Below are positions 12,601 to 24,619 of a DNA stretch of 64,000 nt, piece by piece. The notes under the pieces are model-generated. The model saw only the letters and a program-made list of their open reading frames with translations. It was not told the DNA's origin and made no database searches. Location: NCBI RefSeq assembly GCF_000002425.4, contig NC_037269.1, positions 12,363,290 through 12,427,289 of the forward strand. The letters run 5' to 3'. The stretch's first letter is position 1; every line of letters starts with the position of its first letter. Both the position numbers and the translations under genes were made by a program. This DNA is from Physcomitrium patens (Eukaryota; Streptophyta; Bryopsida; Funariales; Funariaceae).

Positions 12601-13430
12601 TGCAAGATTATCTTCTACTCCAAGCTTCTTGTGGTATCATTGATGTAAGAATATGTATTGGACACCTATTTCTTATATACACTGTATTCACCATAGCTTT
12701 TGCCTAAAATCCATAATCAAGGTTTTGAGCATGAAGCATACTCCCTACCATCTCTACAATGGTTTGATTTTTCCTTTCAACAATATCATTTTATTGTGGA
12801 ATGTATGGAGTTGTGGTTTGTCTTATAATCCCTTCATTCTTTAAATAAACATCAAATTGCTTAGACATGTACTCACCTCCATTGTCTGTATGCATCAACC
12901 TCATTTTGAATTCACTTTGTTTCTCAACAAGTGCTTTAAATTCCTTAAACCTCCAAAAACATTTACTCTTGGCCTTAAGAAAATAATCCAAAACTTTTTT
13001 GAATAATCATCAATGAAAGTAAAAAAATACCTTGATCGTCCAATACTTGTGTTCTTCATAGATCCACATACATTCGAATGGACAATCTTCAATAACTTGG
13101 TAGCACATATTGCTATACTATTTGAAAATAAGGCCCTTTTGTTGTTTGCCTTGTATGCATCCTTCACATGCAAGTTGTTTTGCATTTTGGCTTGTGTTGC
13201 CTAGATCTAAGCCACTTACCATAGACTTGAGCTTTCTCATGTTCTTCATATTCAAATAGCTAAGGCTATGATGCCATATATTCAATTTGCCTTAATTTGA
13301 TGTAAACTCAGTAAATGTGGCTACATCCACTCCATTCATCTTCTTACAAATGAGATACTACAAATTTTCCTCTCTAAAGCTTTTGAAGACCTTGTCTCCA
13401 CTCAATGTCCTTATAAAATATCCATTCATG
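12600..13430 (-). pseudogene. Copia A integrase region (fossil)
   Basis: Blocks at 12791-13185 on the minus strand show integrase core features: 'IVHSNVCGSM' around the first aspartate position, 'LMHTDNGGEYMSKQF' around the second, and an adjoining block near the third. They match Copia B at 19231-19560. The pre-integrase zinc-binding region lies at about 13140-13350. Confidence 0.8.
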
Positions 13431-13435
13431 TCAAA

Positions 13436-14522
13436 TTAAATTTTAAAACCTTCCATTACAAGTTTATTCACCAAAAGTATGTTTTGCTTCATCTTAGGCA
13501 TATGAAGGACGTTTTTGAATATGATCCTGTTGGTTTTTCCATTCACAACCACTTCTACCATAATAGAGCCAATTCCAATGGCTTCACATGTACCACTATC
13601 TCCCAATATTATATTTGATGCTGGAATAGCCTCATAAGTATCAAATGAATACTTATAAGATGTCATATGCTTGGAACAACTTAAATCCACAATCCATCTT
13701 GACATGGCAGCCATAGAAATCTCATTTGTTGCGATGAATGCATAATCTTTTCTTCCAAACTCATCTTATACATTATTTACATTCTCTTTCTCTAACTTTT
13801 TACCTTTGTAGCTATTTCAAGCAAAATGACCTACTTTGCCACAAATGAAGCAAGATTTGACATTACCTCATTGATTTGAATAGTTGCCCTTGTCTTGAGA
13901 TGAGTAGAGAATTGAATCTACACTTTGAGGCTCCTTTACTTTCTTCTTGGTTTCTTCATAGGCAAGTCTTGCCTTTACATAATCCATTGTAAGCTCTTTT
14001 TGCTTAATGGACTCCAATGCCATAATGAGGTAGTAGGATTTTAGAAGGTTTATCAACAAGATCATGATAATATCACTTTCTTTTAAAGGCTTGTCAATAA
14101 TTGCTAGTTGATTTGTAAGAAACTTTACCTTATTGACATGAGCCATGAGGTCTTCACCTTCTTCCATCTTGCAAGTGAAGAACTTCTTCCTTGTATAGAT
14201 GATATTGGATAAGTTCTTATTCTCATAGATGTTGCAAAGAATCTTTCATGCTTTTGCTGGTCCTTTGCAAGAGATAATCTAAGAAAAGTTGGCTTCATTC
14301 ACATTAGTTGTAATCAATCCAAAAGCCTTTTTTTTTACAACATTTGAATTCCTTCTTCTCCTTCATATCAGCATCTATGCTTGGAGCCTCTTCACTTTCA
14401 TCTATAATATCCCAAAGATCCAAAGATGCCAACAAAAACTCTATTTTTACCTTTCAATAGTAGAAATTTATACCTTTGAATTTCTCAATTACTCTCAATC
14501 CTTCATCTTCACTTGAAGCCAT
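13436..14522 (-). pseudogene. Copia A gag and protease region (fossil)
   Basis: The gag frame on the minus strand starts near 14522 with MASSE, as in Copia B. A block at 13868-14167 contains 'MEEGEDLMAHVNKVKFLTNQL', the UBN2-type gag domain. The protease-like block at 13436-13714 carries 'IVDLSCSKHMTSYK', aligned with the Copia B protease. A zinc-knuckle remnant lies between them near 13800-13860. Confidence 0.8.
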
Positions 14523-15085
14523 ATCTAAAGGAGAGATGTATCAAAAACGATTGAAATAAGCAGTCCTCATGCTCTCAAAATCAGTAAGAAAGTATTGCTG
14601 CCTTAGAAATACAAAAACCTTCTTTGTGAATAAACTAGTATCTTTACTCTCAAAAATACTCTCAACTTCACTTTTAAAAGTTTTGACATGTCTAATGACC
14701 TATCTAAACGTCTCAAATCTAATTTCCTACTCAAATATCACTATTATGCTCACAAATCACTTCTATACATTATAAAAGGCCTTTTAAGCATAATTAATAC
14801 CTTTAAGACATGAAACTACAAAGTTAGACCACCAAGGATCTATCTTAGTAAAAATACAATGGAAGTGTTCTATAACTTTGCCTTAAGGTGAAAAACCAAA
14901 TATCAACACCAAAATTCTCTCGACCATAAGTAAAAGCAAACCAAGATCTAGATTTAGATTCGAATATGAAAGTTAGGTACTTCTAAATCCTAATATCAGC
15001 AACAACAAGTTGATCTACTCCACACATCAACCACTTCAAAGAACTTCAAAACACTCAAAGAAATGTATGTGGATCCATAATCTAT

Positions 15086-15408
15086 TGAAGAAAAGAAGTC
15101 TAAAACCTACAAACACTTAGCATCAACAAGGTTTGTATACAAAGAAAAATATGAAGTAAGATATCTCTTTCTTCAAATATCCTTTGTTTATAGGTGGAGT
15201 TTATATCCAAATTACATGGACTTCATCTAAAGACATATTCATCCTTCCAACTAAACCTAGATTCATCTTAATCTAGCCACCACCTTAAAATCCTAGCCAC
15301 CACTATAGTAACTTCTTTTAATCCTTTGCTACCTTTTGCGTATTAGCAACTTACTATGATTAATCTTTATGTAGTAGTAACTAAGTAAGAGCTTACTAAT
15401 CTTTAACA
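15086..15408 (-). repeat. 5' LTR of Copia A
   Basis: This is a direct repeat of 10110-10431. Read on the minus strand it ends in TTCTTCA and is followed by a stretch near 15064-15085 matching the primer-binding region of Copia B ('ATTATGG' against 'GTTATGG'). The stretch resembles a decayed initiator-methionine tRNA primer site. Confidence 0.85.
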
Positions 15409-15653
15409 TTTATGGTCTTTCTACAGCACTAAAATATTTTTTACAGTCTAAAAGATAAAATTACTAATCAACCTTTAGCTTACTAACTATTAAGATAAGG
15501 AAATAAATTAAAAGGCTTTTATAAAAGCCATGCTTAAATATTTTGAATTATTATTGAATCAAGATAATTAGATATTAATTAAAAATTTATTTTTGATTAT
15601 ATTTTTAATATATAGTTATATTATAATATGACAACATATTGACTTTACCAAAC
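15409..15653. other. AT-rich gap ending in an inverted repeat
   Basis: No gene was recognised. The right part contains one arm (15621-15637) of a perfect 17-bp inverted repeat whose other arm opens the R repeat at 15654. The layout looks like two element ends placed back to back. Confidence 0.4.
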
Positions 15654-16785
15654 ATGTTGTCATATTATAATTGTTTATAGTATGTAAAAATCAACTAAAA
15701 TAGATAATATATTTATAAGTATTGATGCACTTTAGAATGGTTAATAGATTAATTTAAAGAGAGTTGATGTAAGAAAATTTATTTAAAATTTATTTATGTT
15801 GATTATAGTATTTAAATTATATAAAATTGAGATATTTAGTATAAAACTTAAAGAAAAGTTTGTGGCCAAAGATAAAGATTCAAACCTCTAAGAAACTTAT
15901 TTAAAGAGTTGAAAGTAAGGTAAGGATGGATGAAAGCAAAAGATAAAGATCTTCATTCCTATTGGTCAAAGGTCATATCTAAAAGGTATTTAGGACGCTG
16001 TTTATAACCATAACAAGGATTTTGGCGACTTTAGAAGGAACATTCAAGAATCAAAAGTAAGAATTATAAGGTTTAGAATTTGGACTATAATTTGTATACA
16101 AATTTTAAAAAGTTTAGAATTATAATAATGAAGTTATAGCCATTTGAAGTTAAGGTGTCTTTTTAAGACATACTATTGCTCTTTTGAGGATACAAAGAGT
16201 TTTATAATAGACTTTGGAGATCAAAAGATATAGCCATAAGGATAATTTTAAAATTTATACTTATTGTGAAAGAATTTTTTTATTTGAAATATGTATGAAG
16301 AAATTATAGAGTGTTGAAGATAGCACATATAATTCAAAGGTAATAAGTGAGTTGTTATGTTGATAGTATTAGGTAGAGCCCTATTTTAAGTTTTTAGATA
16401 AATTTTTAATTTAAATATTTTAAAAGTATATGTTATTAAATTAAAAAGCTATATATCAAAGTTTTAAGGTATTTGAGTATTTAGTTTGTGAAATATGAAG
16501 AAAATTGCATACAAGTGTATGCAAGCAAGGATTTGAAGATATTATTAACATTTTGATAATATTTCAAGATCCATAATGAATTTGTAATTGAATTTTTTTG
16601 GGATAGTTATTAAAAGTATATCAATAATTTATATAAATTTTGGTTTTTTTGGACAGTCCAATTGTAAGATATGAGCTATTGAAGTTTAGAAAAAATTCAC
16701 CTTAAGGATATATAAGGTTATATAAAAAAATTATCACATTTTTGGTGACTTTTGGTACTTAGGGCTTATGTATTGATGTAATTGC
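15654..16785 (+). repeat. R repeat, copy 1
   Basis: The sequence opens ATGTTGTCATATTATAA and follows 56866-57960 closely for about 1.1 kb. Shared blocks include 'tttatagtatgtaaaaat', 'tttaaagagagttgatgtaagaaaattta' and 'ttaaggtgtctttttaagac'. A core resembling 'cattcctattggtcaaaggtca' is shared with F1 and F2. There is no open frame of note. It ends where a Gypsy chromodomain-region scrap begins. Confidence 0.75.
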
Positions 16786-16946
16786 CCTGCTTTTGGTCTA
16801 GATGGATGTTGTTGATGGAACTTTTGAACTTTTATTTGTGCATTTACAAGATTGCCAATTGATTCTCACGTGTGATCATTGATATTATATCTGTGCCAAT
16901 GGACTAGATATTCAAGCCTTCTTTATATTATCATTGAATCTAATAC
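16786..16946 (-). mobile_element. Gypsy chromodomain-region scrap, left of Copia B
   Basis: This segment matches 26215-26350 at the 3' end of the G1 pol region: 'tggatgttgttgatggaacttttgaac' against 'tggatgtcgtttatggaacttttgaac', then 'ccaatggactagatattcaagcc'. It is an old, isolated minus-strand chromovirus remnant. A related scrap at 22385-22620 lies on the other side of Copia B. Confidence 0.7.
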
Positions 16947-17312
16947 TGTTAAAGTAAATGGATGATAAGTTAAAAGATAAAATATATTATCTTAGATAAG
17001 TTGTTAATGGTCAAAGGGCAGCAAAAGGATGAAGGAAAGTTACCAAGGTGGCGGCTAGGATTTTAAGTGTCGACAAGGGTGATAGGTAGTGGCTAGGATT
17101 ATAAGTGGTGGCTAGGGTTTAAAGTGTCGGCTAGGTTAAGAGGATTCTAGGGTTTAGTTGGATGAAAGTAAGTTGAATACTAGCCAAAATGGATGTAACT
17201 TCTACCTATAAGTAAAGGGTTTTGGAAGTGAGAGGTATCTCATTCCACACTTCTCTTATGTCTAACCTTGCTGATTTTAACTTACTTGTGTCTTGCTTAT
17301 TGTGTTTCTTCA
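16947..17312 (+). repeat. 5' LTR of Copia B
   Basis: The LTR begins TGTTAAAGTAAATGG and ends TTCTTCA. It contains several short repeats of a 'gtggcggctaggg'-like unit at about 17050-17135, which are also present in the 3' LTR. Its start is judged from the alignment with 21905. Confidence 0.88.
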
Positions 17313-17798
17313 ATAGGTTATGGGCCTACATACACTTTGTTGTGCTATTCAAGTAAGTTGAAGTCATTTACTCGTTGTTACTCTTATGTGGAATAGATCT
17401 TATGGTGTTTACTGATGTTAGAGATTGTATGATCTAAGCTTATGTTTTGACTTGTGGAAGTTCTGATTTAGGCCTTATAGATCTTTTACATCAGTTTGAA
17501 GGTTCTTAATTCCTAGGATTGAGTGATTAAGACCTTATACAAAGACCTTAATAGTGTCTTTGATTTTGTGGTGAGAAAATGAATTTTATGAGTGGAAGAA
17601 CTAGATGGTGAGGTTGATTGGAATTCACATACTTGTTAGAAGCTTCAAAAGTTGATTTGGGAGAGTTTGGAGTGAAGAAACATTCATTCGTTCACAAGAG
17701 GGCATTTTGAGATTTTGCTAGTGCAAAATTGTTTTGGTGATTTTAAGCACATAGAGACTCTTTTTTTTGATATTTTTTGATAGACCTCTTTTAAGACA

Positions 17799-18530
17799 TG
17801 GCTTCAAGTGAAGGTAAAGGTTTAAAAGTGATTGAGAAGTTTAGAAGTGACAATTTCTACCATTGGAAGGTCAAAATGGAGCTTTTGTTGGTATCTTTAG
17901 ACCTTTGAGATATTATAGATGAAAGTGAAGAGCGTCCAAGCATGCATGCTGATGCTAAAGAGAGGAAGGACTTCACAAGACGAGAAAAGAAGGCTTTTGG
18001 CATGATTGCCACTAATTTAGATGAAGCCAACTTTTCTCACATCATCTCTTACAAAGGACCAACAGAAGCATGGAAGACTCTTTGCAACATATATAAGAGC
18101 AAGAACTTGTCCAATATCATCTTTACAAGGAGGAAATTCTTCACTTGCAAGATGGAAGAAGGTGAAGACCTCATGGCTCATGTCAACAAGGTAAAGGCCA
18201 TTACTAATCAACTTGTTATTGTTGACAAGCCTTTAGAAGAGAGTGATATTATCATGACCTTGCTTATGAGCCTTCCCAAGTCCTTCAACTACTTCATTGT
18301 CGCATTAGAATCCATCAAAGTAAAAGAACTCACAATGGATTATGTGACGGCAAGACTTGCGCATGAAGTGACCAAGAGAAAAAAAAAAAAGAGCCCCAAA
18401 GTGAGGATTCGGCTCTCTTTTGAAGGCAAGGCAAGAGGAGTCATCCCAACCAATGTGGCAATGTGAGAACTTGCTTCATTTGTGGAAAATTAGGTCACTT
18501 TGCTCGAAATTGCTACAAGGCTAAGAAATG
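17799..18530 (+). pseudogene. Copia B gag (fossil)
   Basis: The frame starts MASSEGKGLKVIEKF and carries the UBN2-type gag domain, including 'MEEGEDLMAHVNKVKAITNQL'. A CX2CX4HX4C zinc knuckle (CFICGKLGHFARNC) lies at about 18472-18515. In this family gag forms the particle shell and binds RNA. It is one of several coding blocks of a broken element. Confidence 0.88.
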
Positions 18531-18588
18531 AGATAGAGAAAGTACAAACAATGCTCGTGATGAATATGGAGGTGATGATTATGCATTC

Positions 18589-18888
18589 ATGGCAAGTGAA
18601 GGCACTTCCATGGCTGCCATATCTAAGTGGATCATTGATTCTGGTGCCACCAAGCACATGACTCCATACAAGTGTTCATTTGACACTTATGAAGAGATTT
18701 CAACAGCAAATATCCTCATAGAAGACAATGGCATATTACAAGCTATTGGAATGGGCTCCATTGTTATAGAGATTGTTGTGAAAGGCCAAACCAAGAGGAT
18801 CAGATTGAAGGACGTCTTACATGTGCCAAAGATGAAGAAAAACCTCCTCTCGATGAGTAAACTTGTTTCACATGGTTGTAAAGTGTAA
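18589..18888 (+). pseudogene. Copia B protease (fossil)
   Basis: The block contains 'WIIDSGATKHMT', the aspartic protease signature DSGA of Copia pol. It is followed by 'LKDVLHVPKMKKNLLSMSKL', the usual protease-to-pre-integrase transition. It lies directly downstream of gag, as in other Copia elements. Confidence 0.88.
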
Positions 18889-18984
18889 TTTGATAAGAAT
18901 GGGTGTTTTGTGAAGACATTGAAAGGAGATCATATTGCAAAGGGCTTTAGAGATGGCAACCTCTACTTCATCTAATGTAAGAAG

Positions 18985-19703
18985 GTGAATGGAATTGAAG
19001 TGGCAACATTTGTTGAATTTCCTCAAGATCAAGACAAGTTTGGCATTTGGCATCGACACCTTGGTCATTTGAATGCCAAGAGCATGAAGGAGCTCAAATC
19101 TATGATAAGTGGCTTAGATCTTGGTCATATAAGCCACAATGCTATGATACTTGCTTGTGAAGGTTGTATTCAAGGTAAACAATAAAGGGTCTCATTTTCT
19201 AATGGAGTTGCAATACATACAACAAAGTTATTGGAGATTGTCCATTCTGATGTTTATAAACCTATGAAGATACCATCAATAAGAGGTGCAAGATATTTTG
19301 TCACATTTATTCATAACTTTTTAAAGAAAGTATGGATTTTCATCCTCAAAGCAAAGAGTGAATGTTTCACAAGGTTTAAGGAGTTTAAGGCACTTTTGGA
19401 AAAGCAATGTGAATACAAAATCAAGGTATTGCATACAGACAATCAAGGTGAGATATGTCAAAGCAATTCAATGATTTCTTAAAGTTACATGGTATTGCAA
19501 GACAAACCTCCACTCCTTACACTCCACAACAAAATGGAGTTGTTGAAAGAGCAAATCGGACCATTGTGGAGATGGTAAGGAGTATACTTCATGCACAACA
19601 CCTTGGACATGAGTTTTGGGCAGAAGCAGTGGTGAATGCAGTATACAGAAGAAATATATGTCCTACAAGTACACTTACATCAATGATGCCGGAAGAAGCT
19701 TGA
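18985..19703 (+). pseudogene. Copia B integrase (fossil)
   Basis: The pre-integrase zinc-binding motif 'HRHLGHLN' with 'CEGCIQGK' lies at about 19050-19185. The core blocks 'EIVHSDVYKPM' and 'VLHTDN' follow, then 'QQNGVVERANRTI' with the third acidic residue. The integrase tail continues into 19731-20270, where an acidic low-complexity stretch precedes the reverse transcriptase. Confidence 0.88.
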
Positions 19704-20477
19704 AGTGGGAGAAAACCTTGTGTTTCTCACATGAAGACCTTTGGATGCATAGCATATGCAAAGATATCAGATTGTATGACATCAAAATTTGATGCAAAAG
19801 GTACAAAATGTGTGTTTATTGGATATTGTGAAGGTACAAAGGCTTATAGGCTCATGTGTTTGGAGACTAAAAAGATCATCAAAAGTCGTGATGTTGAGTT
19901 TTTGGAGCATAAAAGTGCTAGTGAGTACTTAGAGATGTGTTCAAGTGGGAGTAATGGTGTGTTTGTGGATACATCTTCAAATTCAGCAAAAAAAGAAGAA
20001 GACAAAGACAATGATGGTTATAAAGGTAGAAATGAAGATGAAGAGGTAAAGAAGGTGGACAAGAAAGCCTTTACAATTGCTAAGACCAGCGATGAAGAGC
20101 ATGAAGATGTTGATGATGATGGTGATGAGGATTATGAACCTTTGACTGAAAAAAGACTATCTTCAAAAGAAAAGAAGGTTGGAGGTGACCATGGAGTGCA
20201 ACAAGTTGAGTCTTCTTCAAATGAAAGGAGATATCCTTTGAGAGATAGAAAACAACATGGTGAATGGTGAAAGGACCATTTTTTTCCTCAAGTAAGTAAA
20301 AAACATGCCAATGTTGCACTTCTTATTGATCTGTTGAGTTTATGTGATGCAATGAAGTCCACGGATGCTATGAAGTGGGAGAATGCTATGGAAAAAGAGT
20401 AAAAATCACTCATAGACAATGAAACATGGGAATTGACTCAACTTCCACCAAATCGAGCTTCAATTGGTTGTAAGTAG

Positions 20478-21689
20478 GTGTTTAGAACCAAAAGGGATGC
20501 AATGGATAATATTATGAGGTATAAAACAAGATTGGTTGCCAAAGGCTACTTACAAGTTGTTGGTGTTGATTTCAATGAGATATTTGCTTTCATGGCTAAA
20601 TTCACCACCATTAGAACCATTGTGGCAATTGTGGCAACAATGGATTTGGAGATGCACCAAATGGATGTGAAGACAGCTTTCTTGAATGGAGAATTGAAAG
20701 AAGACATCTACATGGATCAACCTCAAGGATTTGTTGAAGAAGGAAAACAACACCTTGTGTATAAGTTGAAGAAATTCTTGTATTGGCTTAAGCAATCATC
20801 AAGGGTATGGTACCAACGTATCGACACCTTCTTTGTGAATGAAGGATTTGTGATGATTGGAGCTGATCATTCCATGTATATAATGCAATCAAAAGCCTTC
20901 TTACTGATTGTTATTCTTTATGTTGATGATTTGATTATTTTGACTAATACTTTAAAAAAGATGGATTGGTTGAAGGTAAAGTTAGCAAAAGAATTTGAAA
21001 TGAGTGATTTGGGAGAGTTCCACTATTGTTTAAGAGTGGAATTTGTGAGAGATCAAGCTAAAAAGTTCATTACATTGAGCCAAAAGAAGTACATTGAAGA
21101 AGTATTGAAATGGTTCAACATGGAGGAGTGCAAGTCCATTAGAACACCTTTGAAGGTAAATTTGAAGTTGATGAAGCTCACGGATGAGGAATTTACTAAA
21201 ATTGAAGAAGAAATGAAAGGATTTCCATACAAAGTAGCAGTAGGCTCACTTATATATGCAATAGTTGGTACAAGGGTGGATCTTACATATGCGATGAGTG
21301 TTGTGAGTCAACACATGTCAAAGGCTGGACCAATTCATTGGGAAACCATTAAGAGGATATTGAGGTACTTAAAAGGTACTTTGAACTTTAAATTGTGTCT
21401 TGGAGGTGATAGTATTACCTTGCATGGATATTGTGATGCGGATTGGATTGGAGATGTAAATGATAGAAGATCAATATCGGGATATGTATTCTTTGTTGGA
21501 GTGGGAACAATTTTATGGAATTGTAAGAAACAACCAACAATTACAAGGTCTACAATGGAGGTGGAATACATGGCAGCAAGTTATGGTATAATGGAGGCAA
21601 TATGGCTAAGACAAGTTTTAGAAGACATTAGACTTGTGCAATTGGAAACAACTCCAACAAAATGTAACAATCAAGGATGCCTTGCTTAA
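20478..21689 (+). pseudogene. Copia B reverse transcriptase and RNase H (fossil)
   Basis: The frame of 403 residues shows 'RLVAKGYLQ', 'MDVKTAFLNGELKEDIYM' and the catalytic 'YVDDLII' of Copia reverse transcriptase. RNase H motifs 'GYCDADWIGD' and 'TRSTMEVEYMA' follow near the end. It is the longest uninterrupted Copia block in the window. Confidence 0.92.
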
Positions 21690-21904
21690 GTAAAGAATCC
21701 AAAGCATCATTCAAGGACGAAGCACATTGACATTCAATATCACTTCATATGGGAGAAGATTGAGATGGAAATAATTGACATGAAATATTGTGCAATAGAA
21801 GACATGCTTGTTGATTTACTGACAAAAATATTAGTGAAGGATAGACATTATAAATTGACAAAGGAATTAGGTTTATTAGCCTTTGATCAATAGCAAAGTG
21901 CGAG

Positions 21905-22270
21905 TCTTAATGTAAATGGAAGATAAGTTAGAAGATAAAATACATTATCTTATATAAGTTGCTAATGATCAAAGGGCAGCAAAAGGATGAAGGAAAGTTA
22001 CCAAGGTAGCAGCTAGGGTTTTAAGTGGCGGCTAGGGTGATAGGTGGTGGCTAGGGTTATAGGTGGCGGCCAGGGTTTAAAGTGGCAGCTAAGTTAAGAA
22101 GAATCTAGGATTTATTTAGATGAAAGTAAGTTGAATACTAGCCAAAATGGATGTAACCTCTACCTATAAGTAAAGGATGTTGGAAGTGAGAGGTATCTCA
22201 TTCCACACTTCTCTTGTGTCTAATCTTGCTGATTTTTATATACTTGTATCTTGCTTATTGTGTTTCTTCA
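21905..22270 (+). repeat. 3' LTR of Copia B
   Basis: This is the direct repeat of 16947-17312, preceded by a purine-rich tract. It ends TTCTTCA at 22264-22270. Confidence 0.88.
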
Positions 22271-22271
22271 A

Positions 22272-22380
22272 TAGCAATCACTACCTATAAATAAGAAGTA
22301 TTGGAAGTAAGAGTTAACTTAGTCCATACTCCCTTTTGTATGCAACCTTGCTGATGCTAAATGTTGTAACTTCAAAGTGC
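22272..22380 (+). repeat. Fragment of a second Copia LTR of the same family
   Basis: The sequence 'ctacctataaataagaag' to 'tatgcaaccttgctgatg' parallels the latter half of the Copia B LTR ('ctacctataagtaaag' to 'ctaatcttgctgat'). It directly abuts the 3' LTR of Copia B, so Copia B may have landed in or beside an older relative. Confidence 0.6.
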
Positions 22381-22384
22381 TTGT

Positions 22385-22620
22385 TCTTGAATACCTTCCT
22401 CAATTCATCTACCACTAGATTATGATATTGTTGAGTCGTTTCTAGGTAAGTCTTTATGGTTGCTTAAAGTTTAGTCATCTTTGTAGCAAACTCATTTATT
22501 GTTGGATTTGCCAACTTTGAAGGTTCTATCATATCCAACTTTTGATGATGACTATAGTTTGAATAAAATAGCATTTGTTGCGTAGATGCATGAATTTTGT
22601 TGTTATATGCAAATGTGAGT
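22385..22620 (-). mobile_element. Gypsy integrase-tail scrap, right of Copia B
   Basis: The segment closely follows 26655-26880 of G1 on the same strand ('cttcctcaattcatctaccactag', 'gttggatttgccaactttgaaggttctatcatatccaactt'). It codes for part of the integrase C-terminal region. With 16786-16946 it probably belonged to one old chromovirus. Confidence 0.75.
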
Positions 22621-24318
22621 GTAAATTTCACTCTTCAATCTCAAATATAAGATGGCCTCAATTGAGAATTGCTTATGATTGGTAGTATAAAGTGAAGTAT
22701 GCAATTGGAATAAAACCAAAGAATAACAACTATAATACAAGAGAGAGAAATGAAATCAAGTAATTATAACATCCAAAATTAAGTCATAGTTTTTTTACTA
22801 TATTTTTATCTAATAAAAAATAAAAATAAAAAATAAAATTATATTTTTAGATATTTAATTTTATTATCTTTTCAATGACATAAAAAACATGTAAATCCAA
22901 ATTATCATGTGTAAGTTATGAAGTTTTAAAGATAGGAAGTAAATAATTTAAAAGTGAATTAAAAATATTTTACATTAAGGATAACTTGATTATAGATCAA
23001 AGGTTTGAGTCTCACCAAGGCTCACATGTAGTATATAAATATTTTTTAAAGAGTCCTTGAGGCCTTAGTCTTATCTTCCTAACTATACCAAAGGTGGTAC
23101 AAACCATATAGAATTTGTACACATCCCTTCTTACAAGAACCAGACTAATTGTTGGTCTTCATATTTTCTACTAATAAAACTCAATTTTTTACATTTTTGA
23201 CTTCACCAAGATATTTAAAAATATCCTACCAGCCTAAAAACCTAATATGACCTTCGAATCTTGCTTCATTTCTTCATAATGGCTTCCAAGGTGGTAAAAC
23301 TCATTTTTACCAAGGTCTTGGAAATCGCTCTAAAAATCCCTAAAAAAATCTAAATAAATTCTAAATAAATTTTGAATTTCTTATAATGATTCTATAATAC
23401 TAATATAAATTTAAAAATATGATTTTTTATCTTGTTGGTTTTTATAGTAGTAAAATTAATTTAAATCTAATATAAATTGTACTTTCTATATAACTAACTA
23501 AAAAGACATGAGGTTCTTTTTCATGCTTCTTCTAACTACTAATTAACATTTATAGTTTTTTCTTATAAATAATATGTATAGATAGAAGAAAAATATAAAT
23601 ATTTACCTTAATAAATATTCTTTAATATTCAATAATAAATAAAAACTATTAAATCAACTAAAATAATTGCCTCCAAGACTTACTAAGACTCCATTTCCTC
23701 TCCACTAATGCTATTTTCCTTCATTTAACATCTTCCAAGCACATCTTCACCTAAAAATTATAATTTTGGCACTCTACATGCTTTCTTTTGTCATAAACTA
23801 ATTAGTGAGTCAATTTGATGATTCACACATGGTGACTTTCTGGGACGACTTGCAAAGGAGAAGAACCTAGAATTGATCTTTGAAAATACTATTGAATTAA
23901 AAGAGGATTTGTCTATAGAAGATTTTAATATTATCCAATATAAGAATAAGTGAATTGTTATTCATCTAAAAAAATTAAAATAAATTTTATTTTATAGATT
24001 TTAACCAAAAAGATAGAAAAAATTCAAATCTAATTTTTAAAAAATTAAAGATTTTAGAAAAGAAAAAAACCAAGGCTAAGGATAAAAAAGGTGGTATCTT
24101 AAGACTTTTCTTCAACATAAAAGGATTTTAATATCAACTTTTTAAGGCCTACATATCCATTGGATGTACAATGATGGTCTTTCCTGTACTAGTACTAGCT
24201 CATTGGAATAGCCTATTTGATCAACCAGATTCGAACTAGGAACACTCACTTGACAACCTCTCATATGACCAATAATTCTATGTCCTTTGGATGTTACTTA
24301 GATACACATTCATAAATC

Positions 24319-24359
<41 letters not shown>

Positions 24360-24619
24360 GACACTCAAAAATTATGAGAGTCTAATCAAGTATTCTTTTC
24401 CCTCATTTAAAATATTTGTGGTTTTTTTTTTTTTTTTTTTTTTTTTTTTGGGTTTTGAGGGAATTAAATTGAAAGAAAGATAAGACAAATGAATACAACT
24501 ATAGCTTGTCTTTAAATCTAATATTTTAGCTTTTTAAATTCTACCTAATCTTAATAATCTACTAATAAAGTTGAATAAGGTGAATTTAAAGATAAGCTAT
24601 TTGACCATGTGTATGATGA
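22621..24619. other. AT-rich spacer with two tRNA-like SINE candidates
   Basis: No gene was recognised. At 22985-23030 the plus strand has 'aggtttgagtctcacc', close to a pol III B box. At 24205-24290 the minus strand has 'agttcgaatctgg' downstream of an A-box-like stretch. Both could be remnants of tRNA-derived SINEs. A TA microsatellite (about 24320-24355) and a run of about 28 T (about 24422-24450) lie at the right. Confidence 0.35.

Larger units (their letters stand above)
10110..15408 (-). mobile_element. Copia A: old, broken Ty1/Copia LTR retrotransposon
   Basis: Two similar direct repeats of about 320 bp bound an internal region with the full Copia order read on the minus strand: gag, protease, integrase, reverse transcriptase, RNase H. 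On the plus strand both LTRs begin TGAAGAAAAGAAGTC. The sequence next to the right LTR matches the primer-site region of Copia B, showing the same family. The two LTRs differ at roughly one base in seven by eye, so the insertion is old. The coding part is broken in many places. Confidence 0.9.
16947..22270 (+). mobile_element. Copia B: Ty1/Copia LTR retrotransposon, broken
   Basis: LTRs of about 366 bp flank an internal region with gag, protease, integrase, reverse transcriptase and RNase H in Copia order on the plus strand. A polypurine-type tract (CAAAGTGCGAGTC) lies just before the 3' LTR. A decayed initiator-tRNA-type primer site (GGTTATGGGCCTA) follows the 5' LTR. The LTRs differ at about one base in ten by eye, so this copy is younger than Copia A but not recent. 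The coding region has several breaks. No clear target-site duplication was found; the flanks are different old repeats. Confidence 0.93.
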
